Counted from the stretch's first letter, positions 22,521 to 33,357 are shown. The stretch: DNA of 64,000 nt from Serripes groenlandicus (GCA_031761405.1 JASEVX010000012.1:19716871-19780870), one strand, 5' to 3'. A program made the numbers and translations. The notes: generated by a model from the sequence alone, not told the origin.

Positions 22521-22779
22521 AGCAGTTCCATGAGAAAAAAACATTGTGGATTCTGCGTAAAGTATCGATCCGAATCAACCTAAGCATGCCGCACAAGCTT
22601 ACCCGGATAGACACTTTTTGCCTCCTGTGGATTTTTCTGTTTCAGGAATCATTACTATATACCTCTATCCCCCTGATACGGAACGTGCCGGTCCGGATCA
22701 GCCTGCGCGGACTGCGCAGGTTAATCTTGGTCGATACATTACGCAGAGGCCATAATGTTGGTTTTCTCGCGGGACGGCT
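22521..22779 (+). mobile_element. GS-M element
   Basis: Left end decayed (AGCAGTTCCATGAGAAAAAAAC), right end CTCGCGGGACGGCT. Middle TTTGCCTCCTGTGG, TTCAGGAATCATTACTATATA and CTGCGCGGACTGCGCAGG are typical. Overlapping frames on both strands are not protein-like. Confidence 0.8.
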
Positions 22780-22853
22780 GAGTTATAGGTTAAAGAATGC
22801 GGTTGGTCCGACCAGTTCATACATAGTAACAACGAATTCAAACATAATAATTA

Positions 22854-23069
22854 TTAATTCTTTCGGCGCCGTATTTTCCTTAACTAGACATTTTTAATGT
22901 TCAAGCTCGGGCGACTACAGTTTTCGTGTTTTAAGAATTATGGAATATTTTGATAACTAAAAGACAAAACATGCTGACTTCAGGTGAGACAAATCGTTTA
23001 CAAGCTGACACACCTATATCTGTATTGTTTCAATAACCTCAATACTGCCATTAGCTCTTACAGACTTAA
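22854..23069 (-). mobile_element. TT-M MITE, diverged
   Basis: TTAATTCTTTCGGCGCCGTAT at the left, CTTCAGGTGAGACAAATCG inside, TAACCTCAATACTGCCATTAG at the right. The central hairpin has decayed. Confidence 0.65.
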
Positions 23070-23394
23070 TGATCATCTTACCTAAATCCTGTTGATAATG
23101 ATATAAAATACGAAATTAATTTAAAAAGCAAACAAAAACAACACCAAAAATAAAAGAAAACTGACTATTGCGAATGTCTTAAAACTAAAAGCCCTAGACG
23201 AACTCCATACATATATTATTGAACTTTAATTCGACATGTATACCATCAGTTTTGTCGAGTAGATAACAGTAACGGTGAAAAAATGCAAGTAATTACAGGA
23301 TCTAGCATGTTTTTAAAGCTGTCTCCCGACAGGGTACTATTTGAAAGACCCTGCTTCCGATAGATGTTAATGAACGATAACCTGACCTACATAC

Positions 23395-23600
23395 CGAGGG
23401 CTTGGCGTGAAACGGTTGTAACTAAAATTGGTGTTTTTTTACCAAGGTTAATCACCTCCCCATAAAGTCTTTATAAGCGTTAAATCATTTTATTTGGTAA
23501 ACAATGTAATTTTTATTGTTTACAAAGAGGTCAAAATTGCCCCTAAACCAGGGTTTTCAAAATAGGTTTTTAGTTACAACCGTTTCACGCCAAGCCCTCG
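23395..23600 (-). mobile_element. CG-M foldback element, core-deleted
   Basis: Perfect CGAGGGCTTGGCGTGAAACG ends, but the TTTAGGTGCCATTGCTC hairpin present in the other copies is missing. Flanks show ATAC on both sides, a 4-bp target duplication. Confidence 0.9.
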
Positions 23601-23934
23601 ATACATGTCTTTGTTCGATTCGGTTGTGGAGTTAAAGTGTAGAAATGTCAAGGATAAATGAAATTCCGAACAATTATAAAAAAAACGAATGTGAGTTACA
23701 ACAGAAACACGAGGTTGGAAAATATGGTTTCTTTTTCTGTTGCAAATAATCCTTTTACCATGGTGCTTTCAAAATGCCTATGTTGCAGACGCTTCTAAAA
23801 GTTGAAGTGATTTGATAATACGGTTAAAACACATAAGCTCTATTCAACGTACCGAGCAACAGCGTTTGACTTTTAAATTAGTCATATTTAAATTGAATAC
23901 TGCAAATTAAATTTCTGAAGCATTAGGGTGTCGG

Positions 23935-24214
23935 GAATATTGTATTAAAATTCAAAAAACCACAATACCTGTGTCTGTTCAACCAGTTTTTATTCAAATA
24001 ACAAAGTTATTCCAGTTGTTCAATGTATTTGTTACTTTATTTGAATTTTTAAGCTTTGAGAAAATGTATGTTTTGTTTTTGTGCCAAATATGACGTAAAA
24101 GTTTTATTTGCTACAAAATGTGAACATTTAGACAATTGTATTTTCCCATGTGATATTTTAACCAGATAACAGGTGTACATCTGGAGTTGCTTATCCCTTG
24201 TATCTACGTTCCTG
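23935..24214. mobile_element. hAT-M element, one half
   Basis: Matches the complement of the left half of 35835-36316: TTTTATTTGCTACAAAATGTG, ACCAGATAACAGGTGTACA, and the end CTTATCCCTTGTATCTACG then TTCCTG. The other terminus is not recognised. Confidence 0.65.
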
Positions 24215-24224
24215 GTTACAATGT

Positions 24225-24310
24225 GTCATTCGTATTGTATATGTAAATATTAATGTATATAGGCCAGAGGCCTAAATGCTTGAATAAAGCATCAACCTTG
24301 TTGTACTTCT
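24225..24310 (+). mobile_element. Possible LINE 3' end
   Basis: ATAGGCCAGAGGCCTAAATGC followed by AATAAAGCATC resembles the region just after the LINE frame at 40530-40575 (GGGCCGGAGGCCTTTG, AATAAAACAT). It is too short for certainty. Confidence 0.35.
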
Positions 24311-25455
24311 CTTTCATATTAGAATAATTATTTGTATCTTTGCATATGAATTATATTAATGAATGAATTTTTAGCGTTGATTAGCCATATTGTGTACGTG
24401 TATATACTTGTAAATGTTCAGTGGCATTTATGCCTGTGTCATCCAATGTGTGCACGCTTCATATGAAATGAAATCAATTTCAATTTCTTTAATATTTCCA
24501 GTTTGTGCATGGACAAAAACATGAGGAAAATTCAATTTAGCATTACAAACGGCGAAACAATATGGCATATATACATGACAGAATATAGAACAACCCTCTT
24601 TGTAATATGTTGTATACAAACAAAATAATCAATGTATAGATCTCTGAATATAATAATTTTTGAGATTTAGCGTAGGATGGTTAAAATAGAAAAAAACATA
24701 ATTTACCGGATTCTCAAATCAAATAGTAATTGACTTTCTTTCATTTTTTGAAAGGTAATTGAAACATAGTTTTGAAATTCGATGATCTTTAATTAAATTT
24801 GTATGTAAAACGGATTCCACAAAGTGGCACGTCATATTACAAATTAATATAAACCCATATTGAGAGTAAATCTGATAGGTTTCGATTTTAACCGTTTGGC
24901 TGTTGGGCACGGGTTTGTGAAGCTTGTGCCACCAGTACAGAGCCTGGTCCGATGGCGTATTGTTTTCAACTTAACCCCTTTGGTTATTGGAACACATTGT
25001 GTGAACCCCGTGCAAGACCAGTATACTCCTGGTTCTTGACCATTGGCATCCCAACCAAACAGTGTTATAGCGATATTCCTAAAATAATTGTTATGGACCT
25101 TTCCAAATGCACAGCCAGACAGGTCCATTTAAAAAAAATCACCATTGAAAGGGTCATTGTCCTTAGTTATAACATGTAGTGAATATTTGATATGAAATGT
25201 GAAACAAGTCAATGGTATAATACAACATCGATGCATCTTGCTTTCTAACCAGTCATAGTTACACTTGTTCGGTATTAGTTTTAGCTATTTGTTACACGAA
25301 TCGTGTTGCTTAAGCACAATAGATGCATTTAAATGTTTGCATTTTGAATCAGTTACCCACTCTCTTTGTTAGTACGGGTCATCCCAACACGGCGTCTTAT
25401 GTGAACAAACCAACTTGATCATGCGTGCCATTGGAATAGGTACATAGAATTACAA
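24311..25455. other. No gene seen
   Basis: Around 24890-25045 two related ~75-bp segments (CCGTTTGGCTGTTGGGCACGG and CCCTTTGGTTATTGGAACAC, each followed by GTGTGAA.. and CCAGTA) look like an old tandem duplication. Frames on both strands over it are chance. Confidence 0.4.
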
Positions 25456-25560
25456 TATCCGGTTGAAGTTGAGATACAACGCATTATTCGGATGAAGTTG
25501 AGACACAATGCAGTATTCGGTTGAACTTAAAATACAACGCAGTATTCGGTCGAAGTAGAC
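25456..25560. repeat. 30-bp minisatellite, about 3.5 units
   Basis: Units of the form TATTCGGTTGAAGTTGAGA and TACAACGCAG repeat with scattered changes. Confidence 0.8.
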
Positions 25561-26074
25561 ATATAAATCCATTTCCAAAACATGTCATGTTATATAACTT
25601 TTAATTTTGAACTTTTCAATTTTGGGGAAGTGATTGCTTGTCAAAGAAGTTGTGATTGTACCCGATACAATGTGCAGTCACCGATGATAACCGAGGCCCG
25701 GCTTCGCATCGAATAATGTTGGGTAACCCGTATATACCTATACGTAACTATTCTTTTGTTAGAATGAATGAAAGAGGTTTATTTATAAAACACATCGCGA
25801 ATCGAGACTGTGATCAATGAGTACCTTCTGAATTGTTCAACCGGACGAGCTTTGATCTCACGGCGTTCCCCACATATATAATGTATGATTTGTTTGAAAC
25901 TCAGTTTCTGCATGTATTTAAAGGTCTTCTGTGAATAAACTTGATCATGCGTGCTACATGTATATGATTTTGAATGTATTTGTTTTAAGGTAGCGTTTTA
26001 ATGCAGCATTCGGTTCATTCGTTGTTCAAGTAGAGAATCAATCGACGCCCTGTTCAGAGAGTTCACCTGGACGG
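25561..26074. other. No gene seen
   Basis: No recognised element. CAGTTTCTGCATGTATTTAAA (25903) has a relative at 26390 (CAGTTTCCGCATTTAAATG), pointing to an old local duplication interrupted by the next PB-M. Confidence 0.4.
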
Positions 26075-26306
26075 TTAACCCTTTCCCTCATATAGACGCT
26101 TTCTGACGCCTCTGCAGCAGACGGCTTTTTTGAAAACATAGTAACAAAAGAAGAAATTGCACAAAACGTGCAATTTCTCCTTTTGTCACAATGTTTTCCC
26201 ACTTTTAGTCATAGGTTATCCATTCAATTATAGAGATTTTCCATTATTTGACGAAATATGTTCAAAGTCGTCTGCTGCAGAATTGTTGTATGAGGGAAAG
26301 GGTTAA
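26075..26306 (+). mobile_element. PB-M MITE, reference-quality copy
   Basis: TTAA-CCCTTTCCCTCATA (26075) to TATGAGGGAAAGGG-TTAA (26306), 232 bp including both sites; the 14-bp ends are perfect. The centre is AAATTGCAC-AAAAC-GTGCAATTT, which differs from the usual GCTC/GAGC by two changes that keep base pairing. No frame of useful length. Confidence 0.95.
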
Positions 26307-26607
26307 CAAAAAAAAAAAAGGAACGAGCTTTGTTTTCATGGCGTGTAACGAAACAGTTAAAACAAATAATGAATGATTTGTTAAAAACACAGTTTCCGCA
26401 TTTAAATGTTTACCCATCAAATAAAGTAACAATACAATATCAACGATGGTAAATGGAACAAAATGCGCGCGGCGTTCGTCTGGACACGCTATAAAAGGAT
26501 TAGTTGTATGTTTACGTGGTTCTATGCTGATTGCAATAAGTGTGACAAATGAGCGGCGTCATTAGAAAAGGTTCTCATTTTTTTTTCAATCCCGTTTTGA
26601 CTTCCTA
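26307..26607. other. No gene seen
   Basis: A-run next to the MITE, then unremarkable sequence. Confidence 0.4.
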
Positions 26608-26843
26608 TTAACCCTTTTCCCACATACAATACAACAAATCTGCAGGAGACGACTTTTTTAAACATCTAGGCAAACCATTTTAATTTCTCTATAAATGAAG
26701 CTATACTAGTTGCGTAGAGTTGAAAACAATTGTGGCAAAAGGAGATAGATTATCATGAGCATTTTGCTCATTTTGCTACTATTTTTTCAAAAGTCGCCTG
26801 CTGTAGAGGCGTCAGAAAGCGTTTGTATGAGGGAAAGGGTTAA
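26608..26843 (-). mobile_element. PB-M MITE
   Basis: TTAACCCTTTTCCCACATAC to GAGGGAAAGGG-TTAA. CTGCAGGAGACGAC at the left and GTAGAGGCGTCAGAAAGCG at the right set the orientation. The centre has decayed. Confidence 0.8.
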
Positions 26844-27061
26844 CCCTTAACAACAATTCTGCAGCAGACGACTTTGAACATATTTTGTCAAAAAAAAGAA
26901 AATCTCTATAATTGAATTGATAACCTACGACTAAAAGTGGAAAACATTGTGGCAAAAGGAGAAATTGCTAGTTTTGAGCATTTTCTCATTTTGCTACAAT
27001 GTTTTCAAAAGTCGCCTGCTGTAGAGGCGTCAGAAAGCGTTTGTATGTGGGAAAGGGTTAA
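26840..27061 (-). mobile_element. PB-M MITE sharing a TTAA with its neighbour
   Basis: Begins at the same TTAA that ends the previous copy and runs to GTGGGAAAGGG-TTAA. The left terminal CCCTTTCCCTCAT is shortened to CCC before the next TTAA. The right halves of the two copies are almost the same, so tandem duplication is as likely as a second insertion. Confidence 0.8.
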
Positions 27062-27777
27062 GGGATATCATATTTATGGTAGTTTTGGCTACTTTTTTAA
27101 AATGTGTTATTATAAAAATGCATTTTGAGTTTTAGACATAATAATATAGGTAACCCTAAATTACTCGATGCCTGGTCATTGGATGCCATCGGTGACTAGA
27201 CTATGTATCGCGTACAACCGACACTTTTTGGACAACCAGTTACTACTCAAACAATGACGATTCCAAAATTAAAAGTTAAATTACAAGTTATGTTTGAATA
27301 ATTCATTTATAGCAGGTTTTGTTGGTTTGTTTGTGTGTATGATATTTTATGCCGCTTTTAAACGTACATTTTTTCTATACATCTAATTTTTTAACAATTG
27401 CTATTACTTAAATTTCGAACGGTGTTTCATAACAGTTTAGCAAGGTACAGTTTACTAATTATTAAGTGAGGTATGCAAAGCAAGTGCTTCATAAACATAT
27501 TTTCCTAGGTTTTTGATAATAATTTTTTTTGAAGATTGCATCAGTTAGATAAATGTATGCACACTTGGTCGTTTGTAGAAATATGGCTTAATGTAACGAA
27601 TTCAGAACATCTTGGATCTCATGGAGCATCCCATGTTCTATAAATCAGAAGGAGAAAACCGCATCTATCATCTATCAACAGTATCTAATGTTAACAGGTT
27701 TTCAATGGTTTTGTCGGCTGGGTAGGCGTCATAATGCCTCTGAAATTGATTACAATGAATTATTTGATTAAGAATGT
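27062..27777. other. No gene seen
   Basis: A+T-rich. The phrase CATAACAGTTTAGCAAGGTAC and its surroundings look like an eroded repeat, but I cannot assign it. Confidence 0.4.
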
Positions 27778-27990
27778 TTAACTCTTTGAGCGCCAAAGGC
27801 AATATTGAGGTTTTTGCAAACAATGCTGATCCAGGCGAGTCAGCTCGTAACGAGCTGTTTCACCTGAAATCAGCGTTGTTTGCCTTTTATTTATCAAAAT
27901 AGTCCAAACTTTTATTACATGAGAAATGGAGACGTCCGATTTTGAACATGGAAGAGTCTACTTTAAACAATTCGGCGCTGAAAGAGATAA
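27778..27990 (+). mobile_element. TT-M MITE
   Basis: TTAA-CTCTTTGAGCGCC at the left and GGCGCTGAAAGAGATAA at the right. Centre: GGCGAGTCAGCTC-GTAAC-GAGCTGTTTCACC, within a longer imperfect stem (GCAAACAATGCTGAT against ATCAGCGTTGTTTGC). No coding capacity. Confidence 0.85.
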
Positions 27991-28059
27991 CACCCTTTTC
28001 CATAAACAGCCGTATTAAGACACAGTCTGATCTGGTTCTGTACTGTCTGCCAATTAGCC

Positions 28060-28262
28060 ATAGGAGGTGAGACATTTGAAAACATTGTGACAAAAGAAGA
28101 AATTGTTTATTATTAGCAATTTCACATTTGTAGCAAAATGTTTTCAAATTTATTCAACAGTAAACAAATTATTGATAACAGTTTTTTTCCACGTAGTTTT
28201 TTGCTTAGAAGGGTTTTTAAATTCGTCTGCTGTAGATTTTCTTTGTATATGGGAGGAGGCTA
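28060..28262 (+). mobile_element. PB-M MITE, 5' end lost
   Basis: ATTTGAAAACATTGTGACAA, AGAAGAAATTG, CAATTTCACATTTGTAGC, TCGTCTGCTGTAGATTTTC and ATGGGAGGAGG remain. The left TTAA end is not visible. Confidence 0.55.
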
Positions 28263-28404
28263 TAGAAATAAATTTAAATACAAACCCACCGATCAAATAT
28301 CATGAATGAAAATTGTGCATTACGCACTTAAATGAAGCGGACGATATATTAACTGTCTGAGGGAACCTAACAATTCTCAATGCAGTTTTACACGCCATTG
28401 TAAA

Positions 28405-28770
28405 AGTCAATCTCAACACTTCCCTATATGAAGACGGCGCTTTCTGGAGTAGCTGTATCAAAGACCTTTGTAGCAAATTACGAACAAGTATATACATGGC
28501 AGACATAAACATACAATAAATGGCTTGGCTAACAATGCAATGTGTCATTGTATTGCCGATACTGACATATATCATTTGAACAACAAAATTAACCCTTCCC
28601 TCTATGAAGACGCTTTCTGACGTATCTTTATCAAAACCTTTGTTGCAATTTACAAGAATTAAAAATTTAAAAAAATAAAACAATATGGCGGACATAAACA
28701 TTCAAGAAATAGCATATCAAACAAGGCAGTGTGTCGATACTAACACATAACATATGAACAACTAAATGTG
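28405..28770. repeat. Tandem duplication of about 186 bp
   Basis: Copies start AACACTTCCCTATATGAAGA and AACCCTTCCCTCTATGAAGA and share TATCAAA.ACCTTTGT, CAGACATAAACAT(A/T)CAA and CAATG(T/C)GTC. The left edge resembles a PB-M end (CCCTTCCCTC.ATGAAGACGCTTTCTGACG), so a MITE end may be inside the unit. Confidence 0.7.
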
Positions 28771-29397
28771 AATTCATGATAACAATCTAGGAATGAATTT
28801 GTGCCAATTGAAAACGTGTATATTTTATTTTTATGACGAACTGTTACCAATCGAAGAGCATTTGGTTTCAGTGCCGATCCATATCAAACAAGATGATTTT
28901 TGAAGTAATATATGTAGGTGATTGACAGTATGAACTTGGAATAAGATATATCTTTCAACAATTGTTCAAGTCACACTCTCCTAAACAGCTTTAAGTTAAA
29001 GGTTAACATTTCTTTATTTGGTATAAGCCATCTTTTAGCTCTACCAAAATCAGGAAACATAAAAGTTATTTCGGATTATTATTTGATGTTCACGTATACA
29101 TGTTGTTCATGTCAATTTATGTAAATGATGAGATACATGTATTTGTATAAGTCAAATAAAATCTATCTATCTAATATACCAATCAGCGTATAAGGTTTTT
29201 TTCTCCTTTTTTTTTTTTTAAATTTCCACAATGTTTAAATAGACGTCTGCTGCAAAGTCATCTTTATCAAGGAAAGTATGAAGATCAGTTTACGAGTACA
29301 TGACAGAAGTGAAGAAACTAAGCAGACTTAGACTAATTATTGACTTCAACAAACCAAAGATGAACACTGCACTGCGACAACCGATCAAACGCTATTA
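28771..29397. other. No gene; possible retroelement tail
   Basis: ATACATGTATTTGTATAAG, CAAATAAAATCTATC and TATCTAT at 29135-29175 have the look of a LINE 3' end with a short ATCT repeat. I could not link it to a coding part. Confidence 0.35.
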
Positions 29398-29563
29398 CAG
29401 TCAAACCTGTGTTAAAAGACCGTCAATAGGAATATAAGATTCTGGTCTGTGTTCAAAGGCTGTCTTAAATTGCAGGGTCATTTATGCAGAGAAATGAGTA
29501 ATTGGGAAATTAAAAGTGCGGTCGCTAAACAAAGATGCATGGTCTTTAGCAAAGGTTTGACTG
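29398..29563. mobile_element. Mar-M element at a TA site
   Basis: TA then CAGTCAAACCTGTGTTAAAA at the left, and CAAAGGTTTGACTG then TA at the right. TIRs of about 14-20 bp and TA duplication fit the Tc1/mariner superfamily. No transposase frame. Confidence 0.8.
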
Positions 29564-29594
29564 TATTACACGTTGTATGTAACGAGACGTAAAG

Positions 29595-29750
29595 CCTTTT
29601 CATGCTTTACGGAAGTTCTTCACACAGCCTATGACTCATCGGCGGCGAATAGTGCAGCACCTGATCAGGCTGCGCGGATTCGCTGTCTGATCTGGTTGTA
29701 CACATGTTCGCAAAATCCTTACGGTTGGGTACTGCGTAACACCGCTTAAA
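29595..29750. mobile_element. GS-M fragment, diverged
   Basis: CGGCGAATAGTGCAGCACCTG, GATCAGGCTGCGCGGATTCG and CTGATCTGGTTGTACACATG match the inner part of GS-M loosely. The ends are gone. Confidence 0.45.
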
Positions 29751-29754
29751 AAGT

Positions 29755-29830
29755 TGCGAACTAGTGGCTCAAAATTGCCGAATGCCCGACTTCGTAGATC
29801 TCGGGTTTGATTCCCGCGACATGAGTATAA
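29755..29830 (+). mobile_element. tRNA-like SINE head
   Basis: GTGGCTCAAAATTGCCGAATG (A-box-like) and TCGGGTTTGATTCCCGCGAC (B-box with a T-arm stem). It is followed by ACGTTAATTGGA rather than any SINE tail seen elsewhere here. A decayed tRNA pseudogene is the alternative. Confidence 0.5.
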
Positions 29831-29901
29831 GTCGAATGTCGTTCGGGAGTCACGACATCGAGAGTGATTTACGTTAATTGGAAAAACACTTGCTTTACAA
29901 T

Positions 29902-30134
29902 TAATTTATCCATTTCCTACATACAGCAAATCTGCAACAGACGACGTTGAAAACATCGAGGCAAAACTCTGGAAACTCTTTATAAATGCTTGTACCATTA
30001 ATGAAAAGAGGGTGGCAATAGAAAGAAGAAAATGCTTTTTTTTTCTTAACAAGTTATCATGTAGTCACAACGTTTTCAAAACTCGATTGCAGCAAATGCG
30101 TCCCAATGCCTACGTGAGTGGGAAAAGTGTTAAC
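29902..30134 (-). mobile_element. PB-M MITE, variant
   Basis: TTATCCATTTCCTACATACAG, CTGCAACAGACGACGTTG, then ACAACGTTTTCAAAACTCG, AAATGCGTCCCAATGCC and GTGGGAAAAGTGTTAA. The family is clear, the sequence strongly mutated. Confidence 0.6.
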
Positions 30135-30324
30135 AAATAGACAAGTATACACTACACTATAATTAGGTAGCTTCTTTATATGTCTTGTCATTTCATCTTT
30201 CATGATTTCTCGCATTTTACACATATCAGTTGTCAATCACGCACATGGTCGATTCCAATTTCAAATTTCCCTTCCAGTCTGTCAAACAAATCAAGTACTC
30301 ACACACATTTTTAAATCTTTTAGC

Positions 30325-30455
30325 CGTTTTGGATCATGTGATTAAGTGTTTTCATTTATAGCAAACCTGATTAAGTATTACACGATTGGGGTATTTGAAT
30401 AAAACGGAATATATTATTACAAAGTAATAAAAGAAAGCAAATATAAATACAGATT
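30325..30455. repeat. Direct duplicate, left copy (partner 31195-31335)
   Basis: GATTAAGTGTTTTCATTTATAG, CTGATTAAGTATTACACGA and GAAAGCAAATATAAATACAG match the partner in order. Two MITEs (30560 and 30904) lie between the copies. Confidence 0.8.
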
Positions 30456-30559
30456 AACATTTACAATCTTTCAGCCGTTTTGGCACTCTCTAACACGATC
30501 AACTCATTACATTCATTTCAGTTCGTATTTCTTTTGTCAATATACTCTCATTTTTTTGT

Positions 30560-30774
30560 GTTACCTCTTTCACCACCGAATTGTTTAAAGTAGACTCTTC
30601 AAAGTTCAAAATCGAGCGACTCCATTTCTCTTGTAATAAGAGTTTTGGAATATTTTTATAACGAAAAGGCAAACAATGCTGTTTTCAGGTGAGACAGCTC
30701 ATTACGAGCTGACTCACCTGAATCTGTATTGTTTGCAAAAGCCTCAATATTGCCTTTGGCGCTGAAAAAGTCAA
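30560..30774 (-). mobile_element. TT-M MITE
   Basis: TTACCTCTTTCACCACCGAAT at the left and TTTGGCGCTGAAAAAGTCAAC at the right. Centre GGTGAGACAGCTC-ATTAC-GAGCTGACTCACC inside the longer stem. Both TTAA sites are mutated. Confidence 0.8.
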
Positions 30775-30903
30775 CAAACACATTTGATACATTTTCATGT
30801 AAGCTGCCGGTAATTTATTGAAACCAGCACATTGAAGTCTACATTCTACCGTGTTGATAGTTTGGGCAGGATTCCTGCCCGTGAGCATACTGCAGAGATA
30901 TAT

Positions 30904-31151
30904 CGAGGGCTTGGCGTGAAACGGTTGTAACTAAAAACCTATTTTGAAAACCCTCGTTTAGGGGTAATTTGGACCCCTAAATGTAAACCATGCAAATTTA
31001 GGTGCCATTGCTCAGAACGAGCAATGGCACCTAAATTCCCATTGTTTACCAAGAAAAATTATTTAACACTTTTAAAGACTTTATGGCGAGGTGATTAACC
31101 TTGGTAAAAAAATACCAATTTTAGTTACAACCTTTTCATAACAAGCCCTCG
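30904..31151 (+). mobile_element. CG-M foldback element
   Basis: CGAGGGCTTGGCGTGAAACG at the left; the right end is mutated (CTTTTCATAACAAGCCCTCG). Centre AGGTGCCATTGCTC-AGAAC-GAGCAATGGCACCT is perfect. ATAT flanks both ends. Confidence 0.9.
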
Positions 31152-31194
31152 ATATGTGAGTGTAAGGAATATCAACTCTGTGAAAGAGAATGCC

Positions 31195-31335
31195 GTTTTG
31201 GATAGAGCCACTTTATGCAATTAAGTGTTTTTTCTTAATAGCAAAACTGATTAAGTATAACGCGAAAGGGGCATTTGCGTATAACTGAATCTATTATTAC
31301 AAAGAAAAGAAAGAAAGCAAATATAAATACAGATA
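31195..31335. repeat. Direct duplicate, right copy (partner 30325-30455)
   Basis: Carries CAATTAAGTGTTTTTTCTTA, CTGATTAAGTATAACGCGA and GAAAGCAAATATAAATACAG, matching the left copy at about 80%. Confidence 0.8.
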
Positions 31336-31460
31336 CCCCTTAATCTGATCACTATCTTGTCATTTCATAATGTCATTGTATACATTAATTGATCAATTAG
31401 TTAATATTCCTGTTTTATCTTATTTTACTTCTCGGAAATGATAACGTTTTGTTATTGATA

Positions 31461-31700
31461 CATATTTGTTTGTTATTTACTATAGGCAGATTTGCCTGAA
31501 TGTAATATAATATATTGTATTGTATTGTATTTTAATTTAAATTTTCATCTTAAACAACATGTATCGAAACGTGTACATATTTGCTTGTTATTTACTATAG
31601 GCAAATTTGCCTGAATTTGAAACAATATATTATATTGTATTTTAATTTAAAATGTTATCTTGATATGAGTTCCGATTTGAACACCATGTATCGAAACGAA
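31461..31700. repeat. Tandem duplication of 115 bp
   Basis: CATATTTGTTTGTTATTTAC (31461) and CATATTTGCTTGTTATTTAC (31576) start two copies with TATAGGCA.ATTTGCCTGAA, TATTGTATTTTAATTTAAA and CATGTATCGAAACG in each. Confidence 0.85.
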
Positions 31701-31734
31701 AGACTGTAAGCAGATTCATTCAGTACTGACATAT

Positions 31735-31835
31735 GCCTTATATGCTCAGTTGGAGCAATTTATCCGTTTGCTTCAATGTTTTAAACGTCGTCTTCTGCAG
31801 AGCAGTCAGAAAGCGTCTTTACGTGGGAAAGGGCT
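31735..31835 (-). mobile_element. PB-M MITE, right half
   Basis: GAGCAATTTATCCGTTTGC, CGTCGTCTTCTGCAGAGCAG, CAGAAAGCGTCTTTACGTGG and GAAAGGGC. The other half is absent. Confidence 0.6.
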
Positions 31836-31892
31836 ATTTGAAGGCGAACAGTGTATGCCCTGGTGAGAATGTGTGTGTTCATTATCAAAGGG

Positions 31893-32030
31893 GGAATCCG
31901 TTATGGCCGCGTTGTAAGCATCGGGGATTTGGAGCCAGACGTGCCGGATCGCAGCGGGCATAGATGAGTACCCATTTGACAAGGCACGTTTCCTAGCCTA
32001 GTACTGGTTTGTTTACCAAAGGACCATACA
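31893..32030 (+). mobile_element. SINE-D, 3'-truncated
   Basis: TGGCCGCGTTGTAAGCATC, GGATTTGGAGCCAGACG, GGCACGTTTCCTAGCC and GTACTGGTTTGTTTACC match the head and body of the copy at 43652. The CGCCGTGATAT tail is absent; a SINE-B follows after 20 bp. Confidence 0.65.
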
Positions 32031-32049
32031 TCATTAATTAATTAATTAG

Positions 32050-32258
32050 TGGAAGACAGTGGTGCAGAGGTAGAGCGTCGGCCTCTGGTATCAAAGGTCC
32101 CTGGTTCGAGTCCCGTGATGAGCGGGTCCTGACTTTGGGATTTTTCCACACAAACGGCGCGAGTACTGGTGAAGTCTCCAGGAAGCAGACACCGAGCGTG
32201 ATTAATCTAAGCCCAAGGCTTGTTTCGCAATCGATGTAAAATAAATAAGTTTAAACTA
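32050..32258 (+). mobile_element. SINE-B
   Basis: A-box region GTGGTGCAGAGGTAGAGCG, B-box TGGTTCGAGTCCCGTG, body CCACACAAACGGCGCGAG and tail ATCGATGTAAAATAAATAAG. Flanking ATTAATTAATTAGT and ACTAATTAATTGAT could be a target duplication, but the site is low in complexity. Confidence 0.85.
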
Positions 32259-32275
32259 ATTAATTGATTGACTTA

Positions 32276-32445
32276 TTGTTTGGTCTTTTAACCCGCTTTC
32301 AACAATTTTCCATTTATATCACGGCGTTTCATTGGTAGGTTACCTGTCCATTTACTCTGACACCAGCCAGTCATTCGTAATGCTAACCCCGACACCCTTA
32401 GCACCAGGGAGGGCAGCCATAACTTCCAAAGTATTCATGAATAAG
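32276..32445 (-). mobile_element. SINE-C, 5'-truncated
   Basis: Antisense tail CTTTTAACCCGCTTTCAACAA, TTATATCACGGCGTTTC, GACACCAGCCAGTCATTCG, GCTAACCCCGACACCCTTAG. It stops before the tRNA head. Confidence 0.8.
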
Positions 32446-32854
32446 TAAACAGTTGGCGTAAAATCCCTTAATAAAACATACAACTAAACAAATCTTTGTT
32501 CGCTGTTGTTAAAATACCCCTTTCCGAATGATTCAACATGTTCAGCTACCAGCAGGTCTAGCGATAAAGGGCCATAATGCATTTGCGAACAGTGAAGACT
32601 CGGACGAGCGTTTGCACCGCACAATCTAACAAGAATATGCATTGTCCGTCTACGTGTAACTAAGTCATGAATACATCTTTTGGCAAAGAACTTTAACTTA
32701 GGTCTAATTGATTTCACGCCAATATTGCTAAATATAATTGATCACTATAAGTAATGTGTTTGTTTATTATGATGTAACCCCTATTAAAAGAGTCAGCGCT
32801 TATAATACACCTTTGTCCTTAACCTATTGATCCACCCCGAGTCCTTTACTTTAA
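32446..32854. other. No gene seen
   Basis: No recognised element. The minus-strand frame at 32484-32717 has no exon signals. Confidence 0.4.
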
Positions 32855-33015
32855 CCAGGTACCGCAGAGACAGGCTTTTAGTGATATCAATGAACTTGCT
32901 TGCGGCTTACTATCTGGCAATATCAGCACGGACCCCACTGTTGCCACTGAGATTCGAACCTTTGACATGCCGCTCCCGAAGCGTAGGCCTTAATCACTAG
33001 CCTATCGATATCGGT
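32855..33015 (-). mobile_element. tRNA-like SINE of another type
   Basis: On the minus strand TAGTGATTAAGGCCTACGC (A-box side) and AAAGGTTCGAATCTCAGTGG (B-box) form a tRNA-like head, followed by a body with GTCCGTGCTGATATTGCC and no CGCCGTGATAT tail. GATATC sits near both ends. Confidence 0.6.
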
Positions 33016-33115
33016 TGTTCCATTAGTTTCATGCCAACACGCCCTTATATTTAGAGTCAATTATACGTCAAATTGCCATATACGAATCATTTACATCCTA
33101 CATATCGAGGGCTTG

Positions 33116-33351
33116 GCGTGAAACGGTTGTAACTAAAAACCTATTTTGAAAACCCAGGTTTAGGGGCAATTTTGACCCTTTTGTAAACAATGCAAATTTA
33201 GGTGCCATTGCTCAGAACGAGCAATGGCACCTAAATTTCCATTGTTTACCAAGAAAAATGATTTTAACGCTTATAAAGACTTCATGGCGAGGCGATTAAC
33301 CTTGGTAAAAAATACAAATTTTAGTTACACCTGTTTCACGCCAAGCCCTCG
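33116..33351 (+). mobile_element. CG-M foldback element, best-preserved copy
   Basis: Ends CGAGGGCTTGGCGTGAAACG and GTTTCACGCCAAGCCCTCG. The centre AATTTAGGTGCCATTGCTC, loop AGAAC, then its full complement gives a 19-bp perfect stem. ATAT flanks both ends. Together with 16990, 23395 and 30904 this supports a 4-bp target duplication. Confidence 0.93.
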
Positions 33352-33357
33352 ATATGC

